NCBI GenBank assembly: GCA_022702545.1
Contig: JAHRBC010000007.1
Location: 3,100,001-3,164,000 of the forward strand
Length of the DNA stretch: 64,000 bases
DNA from: Phycomyces nitens
Taxonomy: Eukaryota; Mucoromycota; Mucoromycetes; Mucorales; Phycomycetaceae
Reading direction: 5' to 3'
Part shown: piece by piece, positions 11,149 through 25,600 of the stretch
Layout of the letters: each line of letters starts with the position of its first letter
Numbering within the stretch: the stretch's first letter is position 1
Notes under the pieces: generated by a model
Seen by the model: the letters and a program-made list of their open reading frames with translations, nothing else
What the model was told of the DNA's origin: nothing
The model's database searches: none
Program-made: the position numbers and the translations under genes

Positions 11149-13239
11149 TGTTTATAATAATAATAATAATAATAATATAATAATAATAATAATAATAAAA
11201 ATAATAATAATAAAAGGGTAATAGAATAAAGATATAAGTGCAAGTATAAAATATAATATAGCTATATATGAATATAAATATGTTTATATTTAAATTTAAT
11301 AGTATTAATATTAATAAAATATATAAAAACAAAGAGTATAAATATACAGAAAAAAATATATATATATTTAAATACAAAAAGATGTATATATATTTTTGAG
11401 TGTATATTTATATCAGTCTAGAGAATTAAGAAAGAAAGAAAGAAAAGAGAGAAAGAAAAAGAGGATAAAGAAAGGAATTCGATTCTTATTTATTTTTTGT
11501 ATTTAAATCAAAATGTATATATATAATATATATATATACAAAAATATATATATATATATCTTTGTGTGTGGGTCTCTTTAATCCACTCCGGTTGAATGTG
11601 TTGCCCTGAGATGGAAATAGAAAGAGAAGCTTGTATCATGCTACTATTTTACCAAGCCAGAGCCTCTATTCCTTTTAATCAACAAAAAAGCACCCAGAAT
11701 ATTGAATACTAAACAATCTATTTGTGTGTATAAGATATATTCTACACAATATATATAATATATATAATATAATATATATAAATATACACCCTCTTTCTCG
11801 TGCGCACATACATACATCGATGTATTATGTATGTATGTATGTATGTATGTATGTATGTATGTATGTATCTGTGTGTATCTGTGTGTGTGTGTGTGTATAT
11901 CAGGTCCAGCCAAGCAATTCCTTTATCAAATAGAAATCAAGTAAATAATAAAAAAAAGAAAAAAGTCACACACAGAAAAGAAGAAAAAAAAACTCATTCC
12001 TGTGGCTCCATTCCTTCCATATGTTCATAAAGGCTTATATAAATGTATACATTTACATGACCTCATTTAGCCACAAGAATAGCTGTTTCTATTAACAAAA
12101 TAATCTCTAAAGATGACGCATCTATCTATCATCCTTGTCCTTTGTCTAGGCTGGATACCTGAAAATATTTATTGTACAATCATTCCACCCAATCTAAACA
12201 TTTTTGTGTAAATTTTATAGTCACACACACTCACTCACTCGCACAGATTTAAAAAAACTAAAAAAAAAGAAAAAAATCCTGGCATATCTGTATTTTGATC
12301 TCCGCCATAACGACCAACAAAAAAGTATAATCGTCTAGTATATCTTTTGAATTGCAAATACTTTATAAATTGTACTCAATTGAATGATCAAGACACAGGA
12401 AATAGAGCCCGGCTATACAATAAATATCCAAACCATATATTCTCTATTGATCAAAGGCCTTGTTTTTGTACAATACAATTAATAAAATAATATATATATA
12501 TATAAAGGCAATGAGTTTCAATAGCGTGTAACATGGGCTGCAAGTGAAATATGATCAAACTGTCATGCCATTCTAGATCACACAAGAGGCTTGCCAAAAT
12601 AGCAGTGGCTACCGACAGCCAAAAAAGATGTCTTGTCTTTGCTTGTCTTGTCAAGGTTAATTTCTACCAATCTCTTGTACCTTTAGTCTGTTTGCGAATT
12701 CCAAAAAGGTTAATCTTTATCACAGCAATGATAGCCATTGTCATCAATCCTAGTAAGGAATCTGCATTCTTTAAGATCATTAATTCATTCTCTTTTCATG
12801 TTTTCAGATTTTCATGTGTCAAACACTCGAATACTAAATGTTGATCTTACATGAGTATGATATTCCAGTATGTTGGTCATTACTAACAAAACCAGCCAAC
12901 AAAATGTTTTTTTTTGTTTTTTGCTTTTACATATTGTTGCAGGCAGTATGGGGATTATAAATGTCCAACAATCTTTAGAGCCAATCAGATTTATCATTCT
13001 TGTTATCCTGCCACACATTGCATGGGGTACATCATATTCTGAAACAAGCAAAAATCTGTTGCTAAGCTACTGATTGGGCTTCTTTGCAAACATAACAACA
13101 TAAAAAAAAGTGCTACAGCAAATGTTTCTAATATATATATATTTCATTCCACAGTCATAAATGTGCCTCGATTTGTAATTAAAGCCCATATCCAACACTG
13201 ATTGGCCAATCCAGATCAAATTATAGAAACAAATATAAT
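11149..13239. other. Intergenic: dense microsatellites and an unresolved coding-like stretch
   Basis: The first 800 bp are simple-sequence rich: TAA (11155-11215), TA runs near 11517-11560, and an ATGT tetranucleotide tract (about 11827-11868) followed by GT. Around 12585-13055 both strands hold open, hydrophobic frames. On the minus strand a donor at about 12858 could join a frame ending EYHTH to one reading SLLGLMTMAIIAVIKI with phase kept, suggesting a small membrane protein. The plus strand looks similar, as hydrophobic frames often do, and I could not settle a start codon or a full exon chain. Confidence 0.3.
11827..11868. repeat. ATGT tetranucleotide microsatellite
   Basis: About ten consecutive ATGT units followed by a GT-rich stretch to about 11897; non-coding. 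Confidence 0.9.
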
Positions 13240-13751
13240 TTAGAGTGTAGTCTGGTCAAATTGGCGTCGATACTGAACTGCCTTTTGGTAAAACTCCAAG
13301 TCCAAAACACTCAAGTCACGAGACACCCTTACACTCACAGATGCCATGGAGAGTTGCTATGGCAATTTTCGTTAATTATTATTCTTATTATTATGGTCTT
13401 TAAGCCATTCTTCTTCTTACCTCGTCATAATGGCTTACTTCTCCTATACATTGGACAAGAGCACCCAATGGATATCCAAATGACTCGACCAGTGACACAT
13501 CCAATAGAATCGAATGGCCCTCATGAGTCAATGTGGCTCTTTTTGCCTCTAGATCTAGACTGTCCAAGCTATCATGCATATACATTTATTTGCAATTATA
13601 TCATGTTTTATATTTATTTAAAAGAGCTAAACAAACGAGCATAATAACAATAAGCTTACTAGCCAGTCACTCGAACAGAACTATTGAGATGTCCAGAAGG
13701 ATCACTGGCAATCTCACCAATCCACACAATCTGACCAGATCTCAAACTCAT
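13240..13751 (-). CDS. TEN1: CST complex subunit TEN1-like (telomere capping)
   Basis: Small OB-fold protein predicted to act with STN1 at telomeric single-stranded DNA. Three exons (13751-13660, 13559-13421, 13356-13240) join in phase through two GT-AG introns to give 115 residues, close to human TEN1 (about 123). The product runs SGQIVWIGEIASD and VRVTGYLDLEAKRATLTH, then HSILLDVSLVESFGYPLGAL and VQCIGEV. It ends SVSVRVSRDLSVLDLEFYQK. This matches TEN1 in order: a strand setting up the fold, the R-x-x-G-x-L motif, the LV-x-x-x..-G-x-L-x-x-x-x-GE core and a C-terminal helix after a V-x-x-R strand. Assignment is from recalled family pattern, not a search. An in-frame stop lies shortly upstream of the chosen ATG. 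It is divergent from the NMN adenylyltransferase gene, with a 650-bp shared spacer. Confidence 0.78.
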
Positions 13752-14400
13752 CACTACAAGGAGATGCAATTAAAAAAATAAATAAATATACTCAATATAT
13801 TTTTTAAAATAAAATGTCCAAATAGATTATTATTATTAAAAAAAAAAAAAAGGTGACATCAGTAGAGGAGATCCAAATGGTTTATGCAGTGAGTGTATAG
13901 AGAGACCATTATAAAGTCCAGGGCCAATTTGACAATATCATGGCCAAATCTGGCCGCACGCCATTTCATTGCTCTTTTACAACCTCTTGCCATAATTATC
14001 CTTGTTGGTAATTGCCAACCCAACCAGACCCAGGTGGTAGTATGTTGCCAAGCAACCAAGGCAAACTGTCTGCCAAGCCAAACAGTGTCCCGGAAATTGC
14101 CCAATTGCTCAATGCAAATGATTTTAAACAAAAAAGAACATGTTTTGGGCCTTTTTGAACAAATCCGAAAATATTCAAAATCAAGAATATTAAAAAAAAA
14201 CAAAAAGAACATGTACAAATTTTAAACACTTGTACCAAAAAAAAAAAGAATTGTGAATCAGAATGGCCAAGATCGTATACATAAATTCGGAGGTTCAAAC
14301 TAGTGCAATCTCAATCACCAACTATCTATAATTATTTATAATTGTATTTCTGGTGTGTTGAGGATATTATCTCGCTTTCCCCACTTTGTATGCGACCGCA
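13752..14400. other. Divergent intergenic region between TEN1 and the NMNAT gene
   Basis: Presumed bidirectional promoter region. It contains long A tracts (13838-13850, 14190-14250). Open frames of about 110 codons exist on both strands over 13859-14225, but they overlap antisense, are rich in simple sequence and show no motif, so I do not call a gene. Confidence 0.4.
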
Positions 14401-15574
14401 ATGTCGAGTCCTCTTGTCATGACATCTACATTGGAAGCTAATTGTGGAAAGGACGTTGATAACCTGCAGTTCGACAATGTTTATCGGTTTCCTAGACATC
14501 GCTTACCAAGCACAATGAAAGGTAGAGATTGATAAGATGATTTTTATAGTTGTTAATCCTCATTAATTACCCCCCAAAAGATGAATCAAAGATTCCATTG
14601 GTCATTGTGGCCTGTGGTTCCTATTCGCCAATGACCTATCTTCACCTGCGGATGTTTGGTAATCAATTGAATCTTGGCAGCCCATAAATACTTTGCTAAT
14701 TTTTATTAGAAATGGCCCAGGATCACTTTAACGAAAGAAACGAGTATGAACTACTGGCCGGATACTATTCTCCAGTCTCTGACGCATACATGAAAGAGGG
14801 CCTGGCAAATGCCAAACACCGGGTCAAGATGTGTGAATTGGCAGTCGACAGCACGTCTGATTATCTAATGGTCGATTCATGGGAGTCAAGGCAGGCTACA
14901 TACCAGAGAACAGCAGTTGTGCTAGATCATTTTGATCAAGAGTTGAATATCAAGGCCGATGGGATCCAGATGAAGAATGGCAAGTATATATATATATATA
15001 TATATATCCTAAAGACTCGCTAGAGACAGAGACTAACTTTTTCTTTCTTTTTTTCATAGGCAAGAGGCGTCAAATAAAGATCATGCTGCTGGCTGGTGGT
15101 GATCTGATCGCTTCGTTTGGCCACCCAGGCGTCTGGGCACCTGAGGATGTAAGGACGAGGGTTGATTTGAGATAATGGCTAAATATCTGTGTAGCTTCAC
15201 CATATCGTGGGCCACTTTGGGTGTGTGATTATCGAGAGGACAGGCACGGATGTCTATGGCTTCTTGCTGTCCAACGATGTCCTATACCAGCATAGGGTAA
15301 GTAAACAATTTGGTTTCTTGGTTGATGCTAAGAAAAAAAGAGGGTATCTAGATGAATGTCATCGTTATCAAGCAATTGATCCACAACGACATTAGTTCCA
15401 CAAAGATCAGGTAAGACTAATATATATATATATATTCATATAATCTCATTACTGATCTAAATTGGCTTTAGACTATTTGTCAAACGTGGAATGTCTATCA
15501 AACATCTCTTACCGAACCCTGTAATTGCTTATATTTATGAGCATCAGCTGTATTCACCAAAGTTAGATCCCTAA
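14401..15574 (+). CDS. NMA1: Nicotinamide/nicotinate mononucleotide adenylyltransferase
   Basis: Transfers AMP from ATP to NMN or NaMN, the last common step of NAD synthesis. Seven exons (14401-14521, 14581-14658, 14710-14979, 15060-15148, 15195-15296, 15352-15410, 15472-15574) encode 273 residues. The nucleotidyltransferase signature is clear: the first motif GSYSPMTYLHLRMFE (the GxFxPxTxxH pattern), the central LLAGGDLIASFGHPGVW, GCVIIERTGTD and the C-terminal NDISSTKIR (the SxTxxR ATP-binding motif). Intron 3 (14980-15059) must use a GC donor (GCAAGT): the nearby GT donor shifts into a stop, while the GC donor gives NGKRRQIK leading straight into the conserved core. Upstream ATG at 14391 is out of frame and short. 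Confidence 0.96.
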
Positions 15575-15812
15575 TCCAATCTTCCCATTAGATTCCCCCC
15601 TACTTTTTTTTATAAATATCATTATTACTATTACTATTACTATCATTATCATTATTATTACTTTACAAATCTGCCAAGAAATATATAGAGACAAAATAGA
15701 GTAGAAAAAGATCAATTCTTTTTAAAGTGTATATTCATTTATTTATTCATTTATTGGGATCTGTCTTTTTTTTTTGATGCTGTTGTTGTTATATAAACCA
15801 TTGACTTTTTCT

Positions 15813-17295
15813 TTATTCAGAGCCAATATAGAAAGGATGAGAGTAAAACGAGCAGGTTTCGCTGTGCAGAGTATCGGCCGTCAACCTATATGATGTCCAT
15901 TAGTATCAAGAATTGTCACAATCAATTACTTGCTTGTAGTAATAGGCCGTGTTTGGCTCAGACTGGACATTGGTCAGGTCAGTCTTGAGAGTAAAGATCT
16001 GATGGGCATTCTCTTGGCCAGTCCAGACATCCTTGACCTTGGTGGCATCACGGCTCGCAAGATCGACCTTGAACAGCTCAAGGTGGCTGTAGGTCTCTAC
16101 ATGGGAAGCTGGGTCGTTTTCTATACAGAGTCATTAGATGATGATCAAATGATTAAATATCTTACCAATCTGAACAACTGAAGCAGGGGCTGCCTTTAGG
16201 TGTTCGCCCAAACCTGGCTTGGAAATATCTAGCCCAAAGCATCCACGGCCAACATCCACATTAAGGCTGTCAAACGCCTCGGTGTCAGCATTCGAATGGG
16301 TAGGCGAAGTGACCTTGAAGACCTGATCAAGAGATTAGCCAAGGAATCAAGGTAGGCTGTATTTACCTTTGACATCAGAGTACAGTCAGGTCCTAGTGAA
16401 AATAAAATAATAATAGAAAAAAGGGGGAGGGGAGGAGGAGGAGGAGGAGGGGAAAGGTTGGTGTAAGAATCATTGTTTAAACCAGTTATTTCTTTTTTGC
16501 AGCCAATCGACCATAAAGACTACTTTGGATAAGCCCAATGTTGCCACTGGGATGTGCTGTAGGTATTAAAAAGTGATCCAAAAGCAAAAAATAAAGGAGA
16601 GAAATAAAGGGGATAATGTACAAAGAAATCATTTACCTGCAGCATTGTGGACCCAAACACTGTTAATAGAATAGGGTTAGTCAAGAGACATAATAGCATT
16701 TTTAGAATACTTGCCGAAATTCAAACTGTGAAGGCAGAGAGATATTTTGGGTCTTTGAAATGTCGACACTGTATATCAAGAGGTTAGTCAGAAACTAGGC
16801 AGGTCACTAGAATACTTGCGTCAAGGTGGCCTGCTGGTTAAGAGCATAGGTTCCCTTCCAGGGCGTGCCGAGGTACTTGACCTGGCCATTGTCAGCTATA
16901 GAGTAGATCTAGAGGTGACTGGATATTAGAAGCAGTTTGTCTGGAGCATAATCAAATAATACTTGCATCGACACCATTGACCACTTTGGCCTGAGCATCA
17001 GGAACTCTGGCTAGACAACTGTGAGTGGGACTATTTTTTGTTATTGTTGTTGGGTCAGAGTGTTACTTACTGACTGTCACGGCGACCTTTGTGGGATCAC
17101 TAAAGACCTGTCCTTGGGAAGGGTTCGAGAGAGCGACGCCTACAAGACTGGTGAGAATTGGGCGTTTGGAATTGGTGCTGGCTTACCACCGCAAAACTTC
17201 TTTTGAGCTTGGTCAATTTGATCCTGAAGTTCATCTGCCTTTACAGAGATGGAAAGAAGAGCAAGTGTACAGGCGAAAAAGAGGGAGAATTTCAT
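15813..17295 (-). CDS. Secreted protein of unknown function, many small exons
   Basis: The first 20 residues (MKFSLFFACTLALLSISVKA) form a clear signal peptide with an Ala cleavage site, so the product is secreted or a wall protein. I trace eleven exons: 17295-17187, 17139-17071, 17010-16967, 16908-16820, 16768-16715, 16659-16637, 16556-16512, 16392-16367, 16322-16166, 16120-15934 and 15885-15813, about 291 residues. The mature part starts with a coiled-coil-like DELQDQIDQAQKKF, then beta-rich sequence such as QFEFRVWVHNAA and KVFKVTSP. The 3' half has VDVGRGCFGLDISKPGLG and ends CSFYSHPFYIGSE. Four of ten introns need GC donors (16966, 16819, 16714, 15933). The end of the 16556-16512 exon is uncertain (weak GTCGAT donor; alternatives upstream). 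I recognise no family; a loose resemblance to Kre9/KNH-type wall proteins is not enough for a call. Confidence 0.7.
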
Positions 17296-17797
17296 GGTTG
17301 AGAAGAAGAAGAAGAAGAAGAAGAGGTGTGGATGAAGGGGCAGGTATTGTTCTTTTGAGTGAATAAAATAAATATTCGAATAATTTGAATCTGATTCGGA
17401 GACTGCATCCGGAGGGGTTGGAATAGAGAATAAAAATACATACAAGCTTGGCTATTTATAACCCTGGACTAACTGTCTTGTCCCCTTTAAATTTCTTATT
17501 TAGTGGCTCCTTATTTGAATGCTAGATTGCTAAAGAGGTGTTTAATAGAGAATGGCATGTCATGTCATGGTTACAGGGCCATGTAACCATGTCATTCGTC
17601 ACCTTGACAACCTTGTACTATTCTGTTTGACAAAGCCAAGTGGTGTTTTTCTTTCTTTTTGATTATTATACCATTTGCAAATCATTAATAACAATAATAA
17701 TAATAACAATAATAATAATATTTGAATATACATATAAATATATTTATGCCATTTAGGGTATAATTACCCTAAAAAAAACCTCGAGTGTTTAATATAT
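17296..17797. other. Intergenic spacer (promoter side of the secreted-protein gene)
   Basis: Holds a near-perfect inverted repeat at about 17571-17594 (ATGGTTAC and GTAACCAT around an 8-nt loop) and a TAATAA-type tract at 17692-17721. No gene is visible. Confidence 0.4.
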
Positions 17798-19546
<1,749 letters not shown>

Positions 19547-20250
19547 CTGGCTAGATTGGTCAAGAGATATATGTGTAAATTAAAAAAATAAGAAAGAAGA
19601 AGAGATGGGTAAATTATAAAGAGAGAGAGTTTTTTTTTTGCTGGTTTGCAAGACAAATAAAGAGACGAGCCAAGTCTAGTCCTTTCTTTATTATTATCCT
19701 ACGAGGAAGGGGATGGTTGCAGTATGCAAAATCTCGTCCCGCTGGACGACGTTGTCTGGATGCGGAGTTGTGCGCAATCTGGATGATGTCATTTGAGTAC
19801 CGCCACGGCTAAAGAAGCCCAATGTAAAAAGAATGCGAGTGATGGCTGGATGGATTGATGATCAAGGGGCTAATTTTGTTTAATGCAACTTTTTTTAATA
19901 TCAATGCACATCTTAATAAATTGACCTTGAAGCTGTTTCAAGACAAATTATTCATGTCCTTTTGATACTGGCATTATTAGATGCAGTAGAATGCCAAGGA
20001 ATCCATAAAGATCATACATTGAATGTATCATGGTAAACCTGGTATTTTTTTATTTACAAATATTTGGGTGCACCAAGTGCTTCTCAATCAAGCCTTGGCT
20101 CTGAATATACAAGAAAAAAAAGAGGGTTGCTAGACTATTATCCTTGGACCAGGATGGATAAAACGATTGAATCCCAAAGGCACCAAAAAAAAAAACACTC
20201 ACTTTAACAAGATTTTATATCACTCCTTTTCTTGGTCGTTTATGATCCTG
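19547..20250. other. Intergenic, with a possible small-protein fragment
   Basis: On the minus strand around 19830-19696 a short frame is open and protein-like (contains LFTLGFFSRGGTQMTSSRL and ends IPFLVG before a stop). A second short minus-strand ORF with a hydrophobic stretch lies near 20038-19955. No splice model joins them convincingly, so they are recorded but not called. Confidence 0.25.
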
Positions 20251-22118
20251 TTACTTTGTGTGCAAGATGCTTTTGAAATGCAAAATGTTCTTGGACGGAG
20301 AAGTGGCTTCTGCAGATTGTCTACGCTTGGATTCCACAACCACAGGCTGCTGGATATTGTCTGATGAATGGTGCCTGGTGAGCGTATGGCTAAATGTATT
20401 GTCCTGGGCATGTTTGGTTCCCTCTTCATAGCCACAATCTATACGCCAGACCTTGACCTCTCCAGTTGAATCAGCAGAGATGATGATGTGTCCATCTGGG
20501 TATGTATAGTTTTCTCGGGCTACTTCTGCATTTTGGCGCATCTCCCAAGCATAGGCCTCTTCCTCTGCCCGTGCATCCGATTCTGTGGATTGATGCATGT
20601 GTGGTTTGTCAACTGGTCCCTTGTGGTTTGTGCTCGATAGACTAGGTCCAGATGGCTGCAGGGCTGGCTCACGCTCAACAGGCAGGCCAAGCTGGCTAGT
20701 GTTTGTAGTAAAGGCCGAGTCATTATCATCATCCACAATATATCCATCCGCAATCTCAACCGTCTGTCCTATGGGTGTTCGATTGAATATGAAATCCAAA
20801 CCGGTTCGAGCCAGGATCTGTCGTGTACGGGTTGGTGAAAAGATGGCAACAGTTGTCGGATTGTCGTGGGCTTCAAAGTGGTCAGGTCGATGGCGAAACT
20901 TGTCCTGGACCAGCCGTTCATTGCGCTTCAGCCATGCCCCTATCCGGGTTACGGGTTCATGAGCATCGGGCGAATGAAGGTGATGAAAGGGTGAAAAGGA
21001 CGACTGGCTAGTCTCCCACACATACACACCACAGTCCTCTGAACCACAGACGATGTACCGACCGTCATCACTAAACGATGCTCGGATCTGCATCGATGAG
21101 TTTTCTGAGCCCTTGTATTTGTAGGTCATGCTCTTATCACGCATATTGTAAAGCCTTGCTTTTGAATCGTTGCTGGTAATTAGCAACATTTCGTCTCCAG
21201 ATGTACTTGCTGGTAGTGCTTCGATTCCGGTAATCTTGTGGCCCTTTTTGGGATGCTTTTTGGATTCTTTGATTGAGAACTGAGTATTGTATCGCAATCC
21301 ATCCGTTTCGTATACAAAGCATTGGCCAATGTGTGATCCTGCACAGACCATTCGACCATTGGGTGTGAATCCAATTGCGGTAATCATGTTCCCACTTGGC
21401 GTCTCGTTCCAAAACGTCACCTTTTTCTGAGGGATGCTCCATATTCGCAATCTAGAGTCTAATGATCCTGTTGCAAAAAATCGGTCATCCTAGAGATCAC
21501 AATGTTATTATAATAATAAAGAAGATTGATGCTGGAATCCAGAAACGCTTCCTTGCCTTTGGATGGAATTTTACAGACGTCACAAAGTCAGGGTGAGGAA
21601 AGATACACAGACATTCCTGTCGAGAGACATGCCAGAGTCTGTGCGTAGAAATAAGCAGGACATCTAGATAGGGTTCTGTTTGTGTTTACCGAACAGTCTT
21701 GTCCATTGAGCTCGAGAGCAGAAACTTTGTCTAAAGAAGTCCTGTTAGGAAACATGATGAGTTGAGGTTGCCATACCGTTGACCAGCTGAGGTCTAGGAT
21801 ATCCGAGGTGTGCCCCCTATACTCTCTTGCGGGTGTGTCTTGGAAGACGGCCATTGTCTCTTTCTTGTCGACCCCCGGCTGCTTCAATTCGCTAGGGTTG
21901 AGGCCGAGGATACGCCAGACAAGCACGACCGTCGACTGCCCACCCGTAGCCAGATAGCAGCCGTCTCGACTGAACTTCATGGCCCAGATACCATTCTGGA
22001 TTGGAGGTGGCAGGTCTGGGTCTGGAGGGGTGGCTTCTGCAGGGACCGGGTAGGTGCCAGGTAAGGTTGGGAGTATCTGGCCAATGACCAGTCTTGGTTC
22101 CTTGGTCTTCTTTTTCAT
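20251..22118 (-). CDS. WD40-repeat protein, DGR2 / WDR44-like
   Basis: Predicted beta-propeller scaffold related to yeast Dgr2/YMR102C and animal WDR44; function in fungi is poorly defined. Exons are 22118-21777, 21730-21690, 21638-21557 and 21489-20251, 567 residues. Repeats are recognisable by their GH...WD-type spacing: IWAMKFSRDGCYLATGGQ, the family-defining LSSSMDKTVRLWH, VTSVKFHPKDDRFFATGSL, ITAIGFTPNGRMVCAGSH, IRASFSDDGRYIVCGSED and a last blade ending GHIIISADSTGEVKVW. A ~150-residue charged, probably disordered segment interrupts the propeller before the last blade. Intron 3 (21556-21490) has no GT near its start and must use the donor GCAAGG. Exon 2 could begin six bases later (AAAG/TTT), which also keeps frame. 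It is divergent from VPS13. Confidence 0.88.
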
Positions 22119-22694
22119 GGCAAAGGTTTGTGTTGGAGAACAAGAGACGAATGTGCTTGGGTAATATAGATATTATATGTGTATATATAATAATAATATG
22201 TGGGGATGAGGCGAGGCCAAAGTCTTTAAAAGGAAATCTCTAACAAGCCCAGGAAAAAATGTCTATGATTCTTGACGTAGATATTCGGAGCAAACAATTG
22301 TGAATCAAGTATGGGGATCAATGGGCGGTTATTCAAAAGACTGCCCTTTAAAAATAATAATCGCTTTTTTTGGGTGTTGTCAATGATGTCTGCCTGAGCC
22401 AATCGTCCTCCTCCTCCTCCTCCTCCCCCTTATTTTTTTCCCCTTTTATATATATTCTGGAATTCGGACTTGGGTGCAAATCAACCCTCCAACCTCTTTA
22501 CCTTTATGTCTCAAAGAGACTGATACTCTTTAACCGCCTGATTTCTGATCGGCCGTGTAGCTCGTTTTAGTTTTCTGGTGTAGCATAAACGGTGGCAGTC
22601 ACTGACGGATATGCAGCCCGAGACCTCTCTTTTTTTGTATATAATTAAACAATAAAATCGAATCTGGACACGTCTCTTTTGACAGCTTTAACTA
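22119..22694. other. Divergent promoter region between the WD40 gene and VPS13
   Basis: Contains a CCT tract (about 22408-22428), a poly-pyrimidine block and TA-rich runs. No gene is visible on either strand. Confidence 0.4.
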
Positions 22695-25600
22695 ATGTTG
22701 GAATCACTTGTCGCAACAATCCTCAACAGATTCCTTGGCAACTACGTGTCCAACTTGAACTATGACCAGCTCAAGATAGGCATATGGAATGGTTGGTTCA
22801 CGTTCTAGAAAACTCTGGCATTTATTGATTTCATATCAGGCGAGGTCAATCTAAAGAACCTCAAGCTAAGACGAGAGGCCCTTGACAAACTCGATCTTCC
22901 GATTGATGTCTTGGAGGGTAAGTCTTGTCTAGATATATAAATAAATATATATATATATATATAAAAGGGTCTTGTTTGGCTTATTGGATCAAATAGGATA
23001 CTTTGGAGAACTCACCCTGAGTATTCCCTGGGCCAACCTCAAGACAAAACCCGTCAAGGTGTTTGTGGACCACGTCTACCTCTTGGCTGTACCAAAGAGC
23101 GAAGTTTCAGCAAGTGTTTAGGACCCTTTATTATTAGTATTTCTTGATCTCCAACCTGTTGTTCCTATTTAGGTGTCTGCCGAAGAAGAAGACCAAAGGG
23201 CCCAGCTGTTGAAGCAGCGGAGATTGGCCACAGCTGAGCTCATGGAGGACTCCCAAGTCCAGGATGATCAAACTAAAAAGGGGGACGACCAGAGTGATGG
23301 ATTCATGGGCCAACTGACTACAAAGATTATTGACAATCTTCAGCTGTCCATCAAGAACATTCACGTCAGATATGAAGACAACCTCTCTGATCCTGGCCAT
23401 CCATTTGCCTGTGGAATTACGCTCAAGGAACTCAGTGCAGTGTCCACAGACGGCGAATTTAAGCCCACGTTTATCAGTGAAATGACAAACACCATACACA
23501 AGGCAAGTGTTTTACCCCAAAAAAAGATATTTGTACTGAAACTTCAACCAGATGGCCACCTTGCAATCCCTATCCGTTTACTGGAACACCGATTCCCCTT
23601 CATTGTCTGGACTTTCTCAAGAAGACGCTCTCAAAACCTTTACGGAGCTAGTAAGATCCACAATAGAGAATTATCCGCCCTTTTTTCTAACACCTTTCCA
23701 AGATCCCCAGCCCATCCAACGCTAGTCTGAACCATCAGTACATACTCAAGCCAGTGTCTGGCACCGGGAAAGTAGGTCTTTTATTTTATTTTTTGTTGGA
23801 TTCAATAGACATCTTTATTGGGTCAAATAACTAACTATCCACAAATCCCTAGATCAAACTCAACAAAAAGTTTGATAACAAGGTGGCCAAGACCGATGTC
23901 ACTCTCTTGTTTGATGAGCTTGCGTTTAGTCTGGATGATGACCAGTACCGCGATGCCATCTTGATGGTCGACTTGTTCCATGCAAACCTCAAGAAGCAAA
24001 AGGTAGTCAAGATCATCCATCTCGCAGATCCACTGGTTTTGACCATCTTTCTTTTCTCTAGTACCGTAAATACCACCCCGTTACAGGCACTCCAAAGTCG
24101 AATCCAAGAGCCTATCTAAAGTTTGCCGGTGATGCCGTCTTGGCCGAGATACATGACCGCAATTATAGGTGGTCCTGGGAATCATTCCGCAAAAGACGCG
24201 ATGAACGCAAGGCCTATATAGAGTGTTACACCGCTGTAAAAAAGCAAAAGGCAACCCCGGAACAGCAGGAAGAGCTGGAAAGACTGGAGCGTTTATTGAG
24301 CTTTGAAGACATTCGATTCTACAGAAGCATTGCAAAGAGTAGAATCCGAAGAAGCCTAGCCAAGCTAGGTAGGTCATTGAGAAAACTCTCTAGCCAGAAT
24401 CGGAGAGTTCTTTAGACTAAACATTACGTTTATTTAGCCGAAGAAAAGAAGAATAACCAAAAGGAAAACAAGGGTTGGTTTGGGTCCTGGTGGAGTGGAG
24501 AAGCAAAGCCAGAACAAGTAGGTTGAAAGTATTGTTCTCAAGAAAGGAAGGATACTGATCTCTTGATCAAATTGATGTTGATCTTAGGAGACCGATGATA
24601 CTTCTTTGGTAATGACCGAAGAGCAGAAGCGTGAGCTATATGATGCAATCGAGTACAATGAAGAGAGCGACACGATTGCTGCTGCAATTGACATGCCAAT
24701 GGATGTAGGTCAACCGAATCATATACCCCCAGAGTAAACTCATGTTGAAATCATATAATGCAGACCATGAAGTTCTCTCTTGGTACCAAGTTGAACAGGG
24801 GTTCGTTTAGTCTCTTGAAGCACTCCAAGAAAAAGACCAAAGAACTTGCTGCACTTGTGTTTGATACTGTGACGGTTGACTTGGTTCAGTATGTCGAGTC
24901 AGTCTCAATTGCAGGAAGTCTTGGAGATTTGCAAGTCCATGATGGGCAGACCAAGGGCACCTTGTATCCACAGTGGGTTGGTGTCAAGAAAAGCGACGGG
25001 TAAGCAAAGCATCAAAGAAAGAACCGTAAAACTGAACCCAGGATCTCTCTATCAAACAACCCCAGAAAATCTATTTTGGATCCTTTGAGAAAGGAAACAA
25101 GCAAGAGTCTTATTTCACTCAATGATCCCAACGAAAGTTCCCCATTCTTTTCGTTTGAGTTCCAGCACAAGCCTTTGAGCAAGGTGGCCGACAATGCGCT
25201 CTCACTGACCATGCGACACCTGGAGATCATCTATAACCCGACTGTCATTAATGGAATTGTCGATTTCTTTAAGCCTCCAAGCACAAAAATGGAGTCTGTG
25301 AACGCACTGATGGAGGCTGCAGGAGATACAATCGAGAGCTTCAAGCAACAGACTCGAGCAGGGCTGGAATATGCTTTGGATAAGCACACCACAATTTCAC
25401 TTGACATAAACATGGCCGCACCTCTGCTTGTCATTCCAGAGAGGCAAGTCAGCGCACTATTCCTCTAGATTACTCTGATTAACATAATCTCTATTGATTA
25501 ATTTTTAGCTGTTTTTGCACGGATTCCGCAGCTCTCATCATTGACGCTGGTCATATTAATGTTGACAGCGACCTTGCAAGCCAAGAACTTGCAAACCAGT

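Noticed and set aside
13859..14225. Overlapping ~110-119 codon frames on both strands
   Set aside because: Antisense to one another, no motif, partly driven by A/T tracts, and placed in the divergent TEN1/NMNAT promoter region.
20597..20962. 121-codon plus-strand frame
   Set aside because: Antisense to the well-supported last exon of the WD40 gene.
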